Origin: JAJPHY01 sp040754475
GTDB lineage: Bacteria; Actinomycetota; UBA4738; HRBIN12
Reading direction: 5' to 3'
Assembly: GCA_040754475.1 (NCBI GenBank)
Contig: JBFMCN010000005.1
Location: 1-21,681, forward strand
Length of the DNA stretch: 21,681 nucleotides
Both the position numbers and the translations under genes were made by a program. This document shows positions 1 through 7,735 of this stretch, in pieces; position 1 is the first letter of the stretch; each line of letters starts with the position of its first letter. The notes beneath the pieces are model-generated. The model was not told the DNA's origin and ran no database searches. It saw only the letters and a list, made by a program, of their open reading frames with translations.

Positions 1-29
1 CCGGCGGCACGGGCGGCGGTATCGGCTAG
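1..29 (+). CDS. possible 3' end of a gene with a Gly-rich tail (partial)
   Basis: One reading frame entering from the left edge reads GGTGGGIG and ends at a TAG at 27-29. A glycine-rich C-terminus is plausible for a secreted or membrane protein, but eight codons cannot show that this is coding. A C-rich tract follows at about 30-47, before the next gene. The call rests only on the open frame and its position on the same strand as the next gene. Confidence 0.25.
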
Positions 30-71
30 CCCGCCCGCCCCCCCCCCAAACGGTTGGTGGCGGAGATCGCA

Positions 72-692
72 GTGAGGAAGTGCCCCTACTGCGCCGAGGA
101 GATCCAGGACGACGCGATCAAGTGCCGGTGGTGCCGCAGCATGCTCACCGGCCAAGTCCCACACGCGGGCACGGTATCCCTGCCTCCCCCGCCCGCGGCG
201 TCCGCCGGTCCGGACGAGGTGCTCCAGTACACGCACTCAGGTCGTCGCTACCTGCTCGGGATGGGCCGCGACTGCTTCGGGATCTGGGACCGGCAACAGC
301 CGGGCCCCCCGATCGCCAGGTTCCCTCGGACAGACGACGGATGGCGCCAGGCTTGGCTACGGTTCGCCGCGGAGGAGCCGTACAACACGGAGGTCGCGAT
401 CGGGCCGCGAGTGCGGCCACCCACGCCGTCGGAGGACGAGCCGGCCGTTCCCTCCGGTGGACAGCGCACTGCTCCGTACGGCTTTGGGGAACCCAGGCGA
501 CAGGCCTCCGTCGCCTGGTGGTTGTTACCCATCCTCTTCGGATTCGTCGGAGGCTTGATCGCCTTTCTCGTGAATAGGAGAGAGGACCCGAAGCGTGCCT
601 TTGCGATGTCCGTCGCGGGCATTGTGGTCAGCGTGCTCTTCAGCCTTCTCATACTCGCGGGTTGGTTGAACCAGGGGTCCCCGTACGGCTAG
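72..692 (+). CDS. zinc-ribbon membrane protein of unknown function
   Basis: This 206-residue protein opens with a double CxxC zinc ribbon (CPYC near residue 4, CRWC near residue 20). A Pro-rich linker follows, then a small module around residues 48-105 with the pattern FGIWDR...PG.P...FPRT..GW..AW. Two hydrophobic segments near the C-terminus (about residues 148-167 and 180-200) should anchor it in the membrane, separated by a short charged loop (NRREDPKRA). The family is common in actinobacteria but has no assigned function known to me. GTG 72 is preferred because GGAG lies 6 nt upstream; TTG 54 and GTG 57 are in frame but lack a Shine-Dalgarno sequence. The stop overlaps the stop of the convergent gene within one CTAG. 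Confidence 0.85.
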   Translation: MRKCPYCAEEIQDDAIKCRWCRSMLTGQVPHAGTVSLPPPPAASAGPDEVLQYTHSGRRYLLGMGRDCFGIWDRQQPGPPIARFPRTDDGWRQAWLRFAAEEPYNTEVAIGPRVRPPTPSEDEPAVPSGGQRTAPYGFGEPRRQASVAWWLLPILFGFVGGLIAFLVNRREDPKRAFAMSVAGIVVSVLFSLLILAGWLNQGSPYG

Positions 693-2020
693 TCCTGCAC
701 CGGCACCGCTTCCCCTGCGGCTTCCCTTGGCGATTCCCGGGCTTGCCACCAAGCGCCGACGGCTCCCCCCGCAACCCCCCAGACCAGCGCGAGCAGGCCT
801 CCCGTCATGGCGCTCGGGCCCATTCGGATCGTCCCTCCCGTAGACAGCCCTCGGTACCCGGCGGAAAGGCCCACCGAGAGCGAGGAGAGCAGGGCGGCAC
901 CGACCACCAGGGCAGCGAACACCGCCCCCGCGGCCGCTCCCACGGTCATCGCCTCCCTCGGATCTCGGGCGCCCGCCCGCTCGGCCGCCGTTCTCCCGCC
1001 GCCGAGCACCGACAGGAGCGGCACGAGCAGGAACAGGAAGTACCAGGAAGGCACCGTCTTGAACGGCGCGGTTGCGTGGACGCCGGTCAGAAGGTTCGCC
1101 GAAACGCTCACGCTCCTCGGATACCTCCAGTAGCAGAGGAAGGGTGACGACCCGCCCGGGCCCCGGATCTCGTCACAGCCGCCCATCGCCGGAACGAGCA
1201 CCCACATCGACTGGTTCGGCAGCAGGAGCACGTGATGACCGATCAGCAAGGTCGTCTCCGCCGTGCTCCCTCGAGTCACCGTGTCGAAGTAGGCCTTCGT
1301 CGAGTCCGGCTTCGCCACGGCCAGCACGAGCAGGCCAGCGAAGGACAGGAGGAGCCCCAGCGCCAGCATCCGAACGCCTCCGGCGAGCGCCCCGGCCAGC
1401 CGGCGGTGCAGGGGCGGCCCGGTCTCGATGTGCGCCCCGGCCGAGGAGTACCCGCCGGCCGCGCCGGCCGCAACGGCGATCAGCAGCGGGAAGACCAGAG
1501 CCTGGGCGGGCGACGAGCGCACCTGTACGTAGCCCCCGAACCGGTCCAGCGCGGGTACCGCGATCCGGCCGGCAACGACCAGCGAGAGCACGAACGACGG
1601 CACCGCGTATGCGGGTGCCACCTTCGCGCCGTGGAGCGTTCGGGCGAGCACCCCGCCGCCCACGCGCTCTGCAACGGCCCGGCCGGCACGGAACAGCAGG
1701 AACGCCGCAAGGACGGCCATCGCGATCAACGCGACGCCCAGGTGCGTCGAGAGCTCGACCGGAGCTCCCAGCGTCTCGAACGTGGAGCTGCGCAGGCTCG
1801 CCGTAGCCGAAACGTGATGGAACCAGCCGAAGTAGAACCACCCCAGCCTGGCGGCGGTCGCCCCCGACAGGTACCGGCGCTCGACCAGGAAGACGGCAAG
1901 CGCCGCGGCCTGGCCGAGCAGCGCCATGACGGCGAAGGCAAGCCCGCCGCGAACGAGCGCAGTCTCCCAACCCGCCGCCAGCGCCGACTCCGGGCGGCGG
2001 GACGACGGGGGTTCGCTCAC
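689..2020 (-). CDS. polytopic membrane protein, possibly PerM/DUF6350-like
   Basis: This 443-residue integral membrane protein has about seven or eight hydrophobic segments (roughly residues 24-46, 88-110, 128-150, 163-185, 210-235, 320-340, 360-385 and 405-425). It has few conserved polar motifs apart from LLLPNQSMW and a Cys-containing loop after it. The frame stays open into sucD, but the true start is almost certainly GTG 2020, which overlaps the sucD stop as GTGA. In mycobacteria the sucC-sucD region is followed by perM, a membrane protein of similar size linked to cell division (DUF6350). Position, length and the LLPN-like motif suggest a distant relative. That assignment is inference from synteny. 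The coding call itself is firm. Confidence 0.8.
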   Translation of the reverse strand: MSEPPSSRRPESALAAGWETALVRGGLAFAVMALLGQAAALAVFLVERRYLSGATAARLGWFYFGWFHHVSATASLRSSTFETLGAPVELSTHLGVALIAMAVLAAFLLFRAGRAVAERVGGGVLARTLHGAKVAPAYAVPSFVLSLVVAGRIAVPALDRFGGYVQVRSSPAQALVFPLLIAVAAGAAGGYSSAGAHIETGPPLHRRLAGALAGGVRMLALGLLLSFAGLLVLAVAKPDSTKAYFDTVTRGSTAETTLLIGHHVLLLPNQSMWVLVPAMGGCDEIRGPGGSSPFLCYWRYPRSVSVSANLLTGVHATAPFKTVPSWYFLFLLVPLLSVLGGGRTAAERAGARDPREAMTVGAAAGAVFAALVVGAALLSSLSVGLSAGYRGLSTGGTIRMGPSAMTGGLLALVWGVAGGAVGAWWQARESPREAAGEAVPVQD

Positions 2021-2886
2021 GACAGCGTCGCCTCGACCAGCTCGGCCACCTCGGTCGGAGTCCGCCCGACCTTCACACCGGCAGCCTCCAGGGCATGCGC
2101 CTTGGCCTGAGCGGTTCCGCTGGTCCCGGTGATGATGGCGCCTGCGTGGCCCATCCGCCTGCCCGGGGGCGCGGTGAAGCCGGCGATGTAGCCGACGACC
2201 GGCTTCGACATCTTCTCGGCGACGAACCGCGCGGCTCGCTCCTCGTCGTCGCCGCCGATCTCGCCGATCATCGCGACCAGATCGGTCTCGGGGTCTTCTT
2301 CGAAGAGCTCCAACGAATCGATGAACCCGATCCCGTGGACCGGATCGCCTCCCATGCCGATGCACGTGGACTGCCCGATCCCCCGCTGGGTGAGCTCATG
2401 GACGATCTGGTAGGTGAGCGTCCCGGACCGGGAGACCACGCCGACGCGGCCGGGCGTGCAGATCTCACCAGGGATGATGCCCACGTTCGCCCTGCCGGGC
2501 GAGATGACGCCCGGTGAGTTGGGGCCGACGAGCGTGGACGGCATCCCGCGCAGGTAGCTCGCGACACGACCCATGTCTCGCACCGGGATCCCCTCCGTTA
2601 TGCAGACGATGAGCCGCAGCTCGGCGTCGGCCGCCTCGTAGATAGCCTCGGTGGAGAAGCGGGCCGGCACGAAGATCAGCGACGTGTTGGCGCCGGTCGC
2701 GGCAACGGCGTCGCCGATCGTGTCGAAGACCGGGATCCCTTCCACGTCTCGGCCGGCCTTGCCCGGCGTAACACCGGCGACGACCCGGGTCCCATACGCG
2801 CGGTTCCGAAGCGCGTGGAACATCCCCTCCCGACCGGTGATGCCCGAGACGACGACCTTCGTCGTCTCGTCGACCAGGACCGCCAC
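2017..2886 (-). CDS. sucD: succinate-CoA ligase (ADP/GDP-forming) subunit alpha
   Basis: SucD is the alpha subunit of succinyl-CoA synthetase. With SucC it interconverts succinyl-CoA and succinate with substrate-level phosphorylation in the TCA cycle. The 289-residue protein has the N-terminal CoA-binding Rossmann domain (VSGITGREG near residues 13-21, VAGVTPGKAG near 36-45), GPNSPG and SRSGTLTYQI motifs mid-protein, and the phosphohistidine in RMGHAGAII (His247, matching His246 of E. coli). Length is normal for the family. The start is GTG 2886, directly abutting the sucC stop. The downstream membrane-protein gene overlaps its stop by 4 nt, so the three genes are probably cotranslated from one message. 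Confidence 0.97.
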   Translation of the reverse strand: MAVLVDETTKVVVSGITGREGMFHALRNRAYGTRVVAGVTPGKAGRDVEGIPVFDTIGDAVAATGANTSLIFVPARFSTEAIYEAADAELRLIVCITEGIPVRDMGRVASYLRGMPSTLVGPNSPGVISPGRANVGIIPGEICTPGRVGVVSRSGTLTYQIVHELTQRGIGQSTCIGMGGDPVHGIGFIDSLELFEEDPETDLVAMIGEIGGDDEERAARFVAEKMSKPVVGYIAGFTAPPGRRMGHAGAIITGTSGTAQAKAHALEAAGVKVGRTPTEVAELVEATLS

Positions 2887-4032
2887 CTACGCCGCCCTCC
2901 CTTTCGCCAGCTCCGCGGCCGTCTGCGCGGCTCCCAGCATCGTCGACGTGGGGACGATCCTGGGATCGGCGGCCTCCTCCAGGATCCGCCGGCCTTCGGC
3001 CGCGTTCGTGCCCTCGAGCCGCACGACGGTCTGGACGCTCGACTTGATGCGCTCCAGCGCGTCGAGAATGCCCCGCGCAACGAGGTCGCAGCGGGTGATG
3101 CCGCCGAAGACGTTGACCAGCACCACCCGCACGCCCGGGTCGGAAAGGACGACCTCGAGCGAGGTCGCGATCCTCTCGGCGCTCGCTCCGCCTCCGACGT
3201 CGAGGAAGTCCGCCGCGGCCGAGCCCGCCTGCTGCACGAGGTCGAGCGTGGACATCACGAGCCCCGCCCCGTTGCCGACGACCCCAACCTCGCCGTCGAG
3301 CTTCACGTACTGCAGTCCGGCCTTCCTTGCCCGGAACTCGACCGGGTCCGTCGGGAAGCTGGACTTCATCATCTCGGTCTTGCGCTGCCGCCACAGGGCG
3401 TTGTCGTCCACGGTCACCTTCGCATCGAGGGCGAACACTCGATGGTCGGTCAGCAGGACCACGGGATTCACTTCGACGAGGGTGCAATCCTCCTTCGTCA
3501 GCACGTCGTAGAGGCCGGCGAGGACGTTCTCGACCACGTCGCGCGCCTCCGGCGGCAGCGCGCTGGTCAGCGCGCGCAGATGGTACGGGTGCAGACCGAT
3601 CTCTGGGTCGATGTGGAGCCGACGGATCGCCTCGGGCTTGGCGAGCGCGAGCTCCTCGATGTCGACGCCGCCCTCGGCCGCGACCATCGCAAGGTCGGTG
3701 CCGGTCGAGCGGTCGAGCATGATCGCTGCGTAGAACTCCTTGGCGATCGGCAGCCGCTCCTCCACAAGCACACGGGTGACGCGACGCCCCTGGAACCCCT
3801 CCTCCAGCATGCGGGCGGCCGCGGTCTCCGCTTCGTCGGGCGAGTCGGCCAGCACGATGCCCCCGCCCTTGCCCCGACCGCCGACCTGCACCTGAGCCTT
3901 GACGACCGACGTTCCGCCGAGGGTCTCGGTCGCGGCCCTGGCCGCCTCGCGCGTTCGGGCGATGATCCCCCGCGGCACAGGGATGCCGTGGCGGGCGAAC
4001 AGCTCCTTGCCCTGGTGTTCGTACAGATCCAT
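2887..4032 (-). CDS. sucC: succinate-CoA ligase subunit beta
   Basis: SucC is the ATP-grasp beta subunit of succinyl-CoA synthetase and binds the nucleotide and SucD. The 381-residue protein starts with the canonical MDLYEHQGKELFARHGIPVP. It has the nucleotide-binding segment VVKAQVQVGGRGKGGG (about residues 43-58), the Asn in LVEVNPVVL, GNGAGLVMSTLD, LDVGGGAS, and the subunit-interface motif NVFGGITRCD. Length matches the usual value of about 390 residues. The start ATG has no clear Shine-Dalgarno sequence and directly follows the stop of a 13-residue open frame, so translation may depend on coupling. Its TAG stop is immediately followed by the sucD GTG. Confidence 0.97.
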   Translation of the reverse strand: MDLYEHQGKELFARHGIPVPRGIIARTREAARAATETLGGTSVVKAQVQVGGRGKGGGIVLADSPDEAETAAARMLEEGFQGRRVTRVLVEERLPIAKEFYAAIMLDRSTGTDLAMVAAEGGVDIEELALAKPEAIRRLHIDPEIGLHPYHLRALTSALPPEARDVVENVLAGLYDVLTKEDCTLVEVNPVVLLTDHRVFALDAKVTVDDNALWRQRKTEMMKSSFPTDPVEFRARKAGLQYVKLDGEVGVVGNGAGLVMSTLDLVQQAGSAAADFLDVGGGASAERIATSLEVVLSDPGVRVVLVNVFGGITRCDLVARGILDALERIKSSVQTVVRLEGTNAAEGRRILEEAADPRIVPTSTMLGAAQTAAELAKGRAA

Positions 4033-4074
4033 CTAGGACCTGAGGTCGGCGACTACGCGGTGCTTCTCGGCCAT
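4033..4074 (-). CDS. possible 13-residue leader peptide upstream of sucC
   Basis: A short frame, MAEKHRVVADLRS, begins with ATG at 4074 and ends with TAG at 4035-4033, touching the sucC ATG. sucC has no convincing Shine-Dalgarno sequence, so a ribosome ending here could restart at sucC. A TAGACT hexamer about 10 nt upstream of this ATG could be a -10 box for a leaderless start, but no matching -35 is visible. It may be a chance frame in GC-rich DNA. Confidence 0.25.
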   Translation of the reverse strand: MAEKHRVVADLRS

Positions 4075-4085
4075 CCGCGCCCAGT

Positions 4086-4796
4086 CTAACGAAGGCCTGG
4101 AACCCGACCTTCGGTTCGAGGCAGCGGGTGGGGCGCCATCGCCCCGTACGCGTACAGCCCCATGGCCGCCGCTGCCAGGACGTGCCACACAGCGTGCCAC
4201 TGGAACACGCTCTCGGGTCTGCAAAGCCACCCGCCGGTACGGCCCACGAGGAACGCGGTCGCTCCGAGCGCGAGAGCCACGAGCACGCCGAGCCTGGCCG
4301 CCCGCCGGGCCGTGAGCCCCTCGGTCCGGATCGCCGGCAGCTCGTGCCGGTACTCCCACAGCGCACTCACGCCTGCAGCAGCTCCGAGCAGTGCCGACAG
4401 CACGTCGGTCGCGGCGGGTACGAGCGCCAGGAACACGCCGACCGCGGCGACGAAGGCAGCGTAGACCTGCAGCGTCCACAAGGTCCCGCGCCGCCGAGAC
4501 CGCGCGACGCCGAACACGACGATGAACGCCAGCACCGAGAGGATGCCTAGGTCGTGGACCCACCTGGCGCCCGCGGTCTGGAACCCGTGGAACAGCAAGC
4601 CGCCTACCGTGTTGCTCGCGACCGCTAGGCCGAAGACCGCGAGCTCGACGCGGTACGGCGACGCCCTGACCCCCAGAAGAACGATCCACGCCCCGGCCAG
4701 CAGGAATGCGAATCCGGAGAGGGCGTTCGCCGGCTGCGCGACCAGGCCAGCCGCGGCCCGTTCGCAATCGGTGTCGGCCAGCCCCACAAGGGGCAT
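4086..4796 (-). CDS. ceramidase / CREST-superfamily membrane protein
   Basis: This 236-residue protein has about seven hydrophobic segments. It carries the polar signature of the alkaline-ceramidase/CREST hydrolase family: CERxxxGxxxQPxNALSGFAFL at the N-terminus (Cys11, Asn24, Ser27), LLFHGF (His70), WVHDLGIL (Asp82), and a C-terminal HAVWH (His201, His205). In that superfamily these Ser, His, Asp and HxxxH residues form a zinc hydrolase site that cleaves lipid amides. The substrate here cannot be told. The start is ATG 4796, preceded by ACGGAG with a 6-nt spacer and lying 16 nt after the pcrA stop. It sits in the pcrA-sucC-sucD run, where a functional link is not obvious. Confidence 0.8.
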   Translation of the reverse strand: MPLVGLADTDCERAAAGLVAQPANALSGFAFLLAGAWIVLLGVRASPYRVELAVFGLAVASNTVGGLLFHGFQTAGARWVHDLGILSVLAFIVVFGVARSRRRGTLWTLQVYAAFVAAVGVFLALVPAATDVLSALLGAAAGVSALWEYRHELPAIRTEGLTARRAARLGVLVALALGATAFLVGRTGGWLCRPESVFQWHAVWHVLAAAAMGLYAYGAMAPHPLPRTEGRVPGLR

Positions 4797-4812
4797 CAGC
4801 AGCTCCGTCCGG

Positions 4813-7005
4813 TCAGCCCACCTTTCTGAGCGGTGCGTAGGCGAGCAGCAGCCGCTTCTCCCCCACGTCCTCGAAGACCACCGTTGCTTCCGCGTCGGAC
4901 CCGGACCCGGAGACCGTGAGCACGACGCCCTCGCCCCACCGGTCGTGAAGCACGGTGTCGCCGGGCGCCATGAGGACCGGTTCACGGCGAGCGGACGTGA
5001 CGGCTTCGCGGACAATCGAACCGGCGCCCCGGCCGATGATCCTGCCCTCCGCCTCCTCGTCCTCCTCGATCTGCCGGAGCAGATCACTCGGGATCTCGGA
5101 GAGGAACCTCGACGGCGGGTTGTACGAGGTGGTTCCGAACAGTGAACGGCTCCACGCGTGACACAGGTACAGGCGCTCCTGCGCGCGAGTGATCCCGACG
5201 TAGGCGAGACGCCGCTCCTCCTCGAGCTCGGCCGAGTCGCCCATCGATCGGTAGTGCGGGAACACCCCGTCTTCCATCCCGACGACGAACACGACCGGGA
5301 ACTCGAGGCCCTTGGCGTTGTGAAGCGTCATCAGCGTGACGGTCCCGGCTTCTTCGTCGTACTCGTCCTGCTCGGAGACGAGCGCCACCTGCTCGAGAAA
5401 GCCGGGCAGGCCTTCCTCCGGGGATCTCTCCTCGTACTCCGCCGCCACCCCGGTGAGCTCCCTGATGTTCTCGACGCGGCCCTGGGCCTCGACCGTGCGC
5501 TCGGCCTCCAGCTCCGCCAGGTACCCGGACTCCGTCGCCGCCGCCTCAACCATCCTGGCGGGTCCCGCGCCCTCGCCCAGGAGCTCGGCGAGCCGGTCCG
5601 TCAACTGCACGAACCCGAGGACCGCTCCCTTGGCCCGCGGTCCCAGCACGTCGATCTCCTCGGCCCGACGGCACGCCTCGAGGAACGGGGCCTCCTCGGC
5701 CAGCGCGTGCTCCTCCAGGGCGGCCACGGTCTGCGGCCCGATCCCCCGTTTCGGGGTGTTGATGATCCGGCGCGCGGAGACGACGTCCTGCGGGTTCACA
5801 AGGAGCCGGAGGTAGGCGAGGACGTCCCTGATCTCCCTGCGCTGGTAGAACCGGAGCCCGCCGACGACCCTGTAGGGGAGCCCGGCTCTCATGAACACGT
5901 CCTCGATCACCCGGCTCTGCGCGTTCGTCCGGTAGAAGACCGCGATATCCGAGTAGCGGTGGCCCTCTTCCTCGACCAGCCGATACGTCTCCTCCGCGAC
6001 GAAGAGCGCTTCCTCGTGCTCGTTCTCGGCACGGAACCGCACGGCGAGCTCGCCGCCCGGCGTCTCGGTCCACAGGCTCTTCGGCTTGCGCTGGACGTTG
6101 TGCTCGATGAGCGCGTTCGCGACGGCGAGGATGTTCGAGGTCGAGCGGTAGTTCTGCTCCATGACGAACACGACGGCATCGGGATAGTCGCGCTCGAAGT
6201 CCAATAGGTTCTGGATAGTCGCACCCCGCCATGAGTACACGCCCTGGTCGGCGTCGCCGACGACGCACACGTTCCGGTACTTCGCCGCGAGGAGGTTCAC
6301 GAGCTGATACTGCGCACGGTTCGTGTCCTGGTACTCGTCGATGAGGATGTGGCGGAAGCGCTCCTGGTAGTGCTCGAGCACCTCGGGGTGCTGGCGGAAC
6401 AGATGCACGGTCTCGGCAATGAGATCGTCGAAGTCGAGCGCGCCCGCGGCACGCTTGCGCCGCTCGTAGCCCTCGTAGACCCGAGCGATCGTCTGCTCGT
6501 AGAACGTGCCGGCCGCCTGGGCGAACTCCTCGACCCCGAGCAGGTGGTCTTTCGCCCTTCCGATGGCCGCCGCCATCGCGCGCGGCGGGTAGCGCTTGTT
6601 GTCGACGTCCAGATCCTTGAGGACCTGGGTGATCAGCCGCTCGGTGTCGCCCTCGTCGTAGATCGTGAAGGTGGACGGCAAGCCCACACGCTCGTGTTCT
6701 CGGCGAAGGATCCGGGCGCAGGCCGAATGGAACGTCAGGATCCACATCCCGTGGGCGACCCGCTCGCCGAGGAGGCCCTCGATCCGATCGGCCATCTCTC
6801 GGGCCGCCTTGTTGGTGAACGTGATCGCCAAGATCGCGTAGGGAGAGAAGCTCCGCTCGCGGATCAAGTAGGCGATCCGGTGTGTGAGCGCGCGGGTCTT
6901 TCCCGAGCCGGCCCCGGCCACGATCAGCACCGGACCCTCCGTGTGCAGAACTGCCTCGCGCTGAACGGGATTGAGAGTCTCCAGCAGGGCTGACGCCTCG
7001 GCCAC
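4813..7005 (-). CDS. pcrA: UvrD/PcrA-type DNA helicase
   Basis: This is a superfamily 1A 3'-5' DNA helicase acting in nucleotide-excision and replication-linked repair. The 730-residue protein has the full motif set: LNPVQREAV (Q motif), GAGSGKT (Walker A), TFTNKAAREM (Ia), DEYQDTN (II), GDADQGVYSWRGA (III), QNYRST (IV), TLHNAKGLEFPVVF (V) and RRLAYVGITRAQERL (VI). A C-terminal Tudor-like segment, GDTVLHDRWGEGVV, is typical of PcrA and binds RNA polymerase in studied members. The open frame extends further upstream, but the conserved region begins at GTG 7005 (VAEASALLETLNPVQ). That start has no Shine-Dalgarno sequence and a TAGAAT 7 nt upstream, so the mRNA is probably leaderless. It appears to head the minus-strand operon running down to 689. 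Confidence 0.96.
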   Translation of the reverse strand: MAEASALLETLNPVQREAVLHTEGPVLIVAGAGSGKTRALTHRIAYLIRERSFSPYAILAITFTNKAAREMADRIEGLLGERVAHGMWILTFHSACARILRREHERVGLPSTFTIYDEGDTERLITQVLKDLDVDNKRYPPRAMAAAIGRAKDHLLGVEEFAQAAGTFYEQTIARVYEGYERRKRAAGALDFDDLIAETVHLFRQHPEVLEHYQERFRHILIDEYQDTNRAQYQLVNLLAAKYRNVCVVGDADQGVYSWRGATIQNLLDFERDYPDAVVFVMEQNYRSTSNILAVANALIEHNVQRKPKSLWTETPGGELAVRFRAENEHEEALFVAEETYRLVEEEGHRYSDIAVFYRTNAQSRVIEDVFMRAGLPYRVVGGLRFYQRREIRDVLAYLRLLVNPQDVVSARRIINTPKRGIGPQTVAALEEHALAEEAPFLEACRRAEEIDVLGPRAKGAVLGFVQLTDRLAELLGEGAGPARMVEAAATESGYLAELEAERTVEAQGRVENIRELTGVAAEYEERSPEEGLPGFLEQVALVSEQDEYDEEAGTVTLMTLHNAKGLEFPVVFVVGMEDGVFPHYRSMGDSAELEEERRLAYVGITRAQERLYLCHAWSRSLFGTTSYNPPSRFLSEIPSDLLRQIEEDEEAEGRIIGRGAGSIVREAVTSARREPVLMAPGDTVLHDRWGEGVVLTVSGSGSDAEATVVFEDVGEKRLLLAYAPLRKVG

Positions 7006-7012
7006 GGACGAG

Positions 7013-7018
7013 ATTCTA
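7013..7018 (-). promoter_or_regulatory. candidate -10 box for leaderless pcrA mRNA
   Basis: TAGAAT on the minus strand lies 7 nt before the pcrA GTG. This spacing would place the transcription start at or next to the start codon, as in the leaderless mRNAs common in actinobacteria. No good -35 is visible. Confidence 0.5.
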
Positions 7019-7069
7019 GGGAAGAGGACCGACCACAGGATCGCCGGCGACTTCTGCGACACTCTTCCC

Positions 7070-7723
7070 GTGCAGGACGCCACCTCCCCAACGGGTACCG
7101 ATGCCGGCGCAGGCGTCCCGCGGCGTGCCTTCGGTCTGCGCCGCCTGCTTCGGATTCTCGGGACGCTGTGCCTGGCTGTGGCCTTCGGCATCGCCGGATA
7201 CATCGGGTGGCTGCTCTGGGGCACGGGTCTTGCAACCCAGCGCTGGCAGTCAGCTCACCGGGCCGGGTTCGAGAAGGCGATCAACACGAAGAGGCCCACA
7301 GATCCAGACGCCGTCAAGGTGCGCCTGCCCGGAACCGCCGTGGCGATCCTGAAGATCCCCGGTATCTCCCTCGACATCATCGTCGTCGAAGGCACCGACT
7401 CGGCCGACCTGGTGAAGGGACCCGGTCACTACACGGATACCGCCTATCCGTGGCAGGACCACGGCCGGGTCGGTATCGCGGGACACCGAACGACCTATCT
7501 CCATCCCTTCTTCCACCTGGATCAGGTGCGGGTGGGCGACCCCATCGTCCTCGAGACCGAGTACGGCACCTTCCGGTACGCCGTCACCCGCGTGTTCTCG
7601 ATCCCGACAGCCGGGTCCGGCGTCGTGCTGCATCAGACGGGGGAACCCACGCTCGTGCTCACGACCTGCGACCCGCCGTACTCGGCCTCCAGGCGCCTGA
7701 TCGTCACGGCCGACCGCGTCTAG
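7070..7723 (+). CDS. class E sortase
   Basis: This is a membrane-anchored cysteine transpeptidase that attaches proteins bearing a sorting signal to the cell wall. The 217-residue protein has an N-terminal transmembrane segment at about residues 26-50 and an extracytoplasmic sortase fold. Catalytic residues are visible: His139 in IAGHRTTYLHPF, Cys200 in LVLTTCDPP, and Arg208 or Arg209 in SASRR. The HRTTY motif and TTC-P pattern fit class E, whose studied members recognise LAxTG. The start is taken as GTG 7070. It has no Shine-Dalgarno sequence, and GACACT 6 nt upstream could be a weak -10 for a leaderless message, so the start is uncertain. No sortase substrate is encoded in this window. The gene is divergent from pcrA and converges on guaA with a 12-nt gap. 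Confidence 0.9.
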   Translation: MQDATSPTGTDAGAGVPRRAFGLRRLLRILGTLCLAVAFGIAGYIGWLLWGTGLATQRWQSAHRAGFEKAINTKRPTDPDAVKVRLPGTAVAILKIPGISLDIIVVEGTDSADLVKGPGHYTDTAYPWQDHGRVGIAGHRTTYLHPFFHLDQVRVGDPIVLETEYGTFRYAVTRVFSIPTAGSGVVLHQTGEPTLVLTTCDPPYSASRRLIVTADRV

Positions 7724-7735
7724 GGCTCCCGACGG

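Noticed and set aside
30..53. C-rich tract before the first complete gene as a regulatory element
   Set aside because: It is only a homopolymer-like run with no dyad, promoter or T-run.
2815..4089. 424-codon plus-strand open frame opposite sucC
   Set aside because: It is a shadow of sucC, His/Arg/Asp-rich with no motif.
2465..4366. 633-codon minus-strand open frame across sucC and part of sucD
   Set aside because: It is a different frame of the same strand, rich in Arg and Gly with no domain, and overlaps two certain genes.
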